From positions 3,472,001 to 3,536,000 of the forward strand of contig JALJCQ010000012.1 in the NCBI GenBank assembly GCA_023091665.1: 64,000 nt of DNA, given 5' to 3'. A program made the translations under genes and the position numbers. Below the pieces are notes generated by a model. The model did not search any database. It worked only from the letters and a program-made list of their open reading frames with translations, and was not told the origin of the DNA. Shown piece by piece: positions 63,461-64,000 of this stretch. The stretch's first letter is position 1; the number at the start of each line of letters is the position of its first letter. This DNA comes from Pythium myriotylum. Lineage: Eukaryota > Oomycota > Peronosporomycetes > Pythiales > Pythiaceae.

Positions 63461-64000
63461 TTTGAGCCTACGGCAAACGAAACCAGACTTAACGCCAAAA
63501 CGAAAACTTTGGATCTGAGCACACCATCGGATAGCTCTTGATCTCGTCTGCCGAATGGTGGTCTCGGATTGTCAAAATTCCAAGTTTGTCCCACAAAATT
63601 TTTGAGCTGACTGAGACGTGTCCAAAACAATTGATTTTTGAGTTTTGAGTTAGGACCCCCCTCGTGTAAAAAAACACCCAAAGATTCCGAATCTGGGCTT
63701 GTTTTCTTCAAATTCCAACTCCTTCATAGTGAAACTGAAGTTCAGCGTGTACATAAAGAACGAGAACTTGATTTTTACTAGTGTTAAACAACAAGTAAAA
63801 ACAAGGCAAACGATATAGAGTAAGTTGGTGGGCAATCAAAACCGGTATCTGAAATGTTTTTATTTTTTTACTTGTTTTATAACTACAGAGTTGAATGGTG
63901 AGTTTTCTTGTCTCGAGTCGTTTCGTACTTTATCGAAGACAAAACTTCAACTCAACATCAACTCGGTGGTGTTAATAAGACCGGTTTCGTTTGCGTGGTC
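63461..64000. other. Window end, no gene recognised
   Basis: AT-rich sequence with short frames only; I see nothing identifiable. Confidence 0.5.

Noticed and set aside
1..64000. tRNA, rRNA, snRNA genes or CRISPR arrays
   Set aside because: I looked for conserved boxes and regularly spaced repeats and found none; the tandem repeats present are coding minisatellites or microsatellites.

Overview
This window looks like a repeat-rich stretch of an oomycete nuclear genome (Pythium/Phytophthora-like). The evidence is: long intronless genes; a start-site motif just upstream of the ATG that resembles the oomycete Inr+FPR core promoter (TCAYTYY followed by CRAYTTYCC); a multi-copy secreted Cys-rich family of an oomycete type; BCS1-like AAA ATPases; and Copia, Gypsy, LINE, Helitron, piggyBac-like and hAT-like elements. 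I cannot name the species.

Layout. 1-1.5 kb: 3' end of a Copia element. 1.7-15 kb: a cluster of secreted Cys-rich paralogues: two intact genes (1769-3616 and 6025-7851, +), one pseudogene (8852-10799, -) and one copy with a single frameshift in a Pro/Ala minisatellite (12961-14846, +). 15.4-18.2 kb: a 904-residue kinase-like protein with an MLKL-like N-terminal helical region, a kinase domain lacking the usual catalytic Lys and Asp, a zinc ribbon and an ARM-like C-terminus. 19.2-24.5 kb: a segment with another secreted gene (21080-22951, +) and a 5'-truncated BCS1-like gene. It is repeated in inverted orientation at about 57.1-63.5 kb. 24.5-29.2 kb: LINEs, including one inserted inside another with a 15-bp target-site duplication. 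29.2-30.5 kb: an inverted partial copy of the 12961 gene. 30.6-36.9 kb: a complete Copia element with LTRs I read as identical and a 5-bp target-site duplication. 37-52.3 kb: decayed Gypsy elements, DDE transposase fragments, a piggyBac-type non-autonomous element and the 3' half of a chromodomain Gypsy. 52.3-53.8 kb: a LINE fragment split by a 476-bp Helitron. 53.8-58.1 kb: a fragment of the kinase gene, then two divergently transcribed BCS1-like AAA genes. 58.8-60.7 kb: the seventh secreted-family copy (-). 61.2-63.0 kb: a hAT-like non-autonomous element.

How it fits together. The host genes are four intact secreted-family genes (plus one frameshifted), one kinase-like gene and two AAA genes. 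Everything else is mobile DNA or duplicated gene debris. The secreted family has been multiplied by tandem and inverted duplication, and several duplication edges coincide with transposon sequence. No pathway or operon logic links the genes. The best candidates for something undescribed are the MLKL-like pseudokinase, the extra ORF of the young Copia element, the antisense ORF of the chromodomain Gypsy and the LINE with a second, degenerate RNase H-like region.
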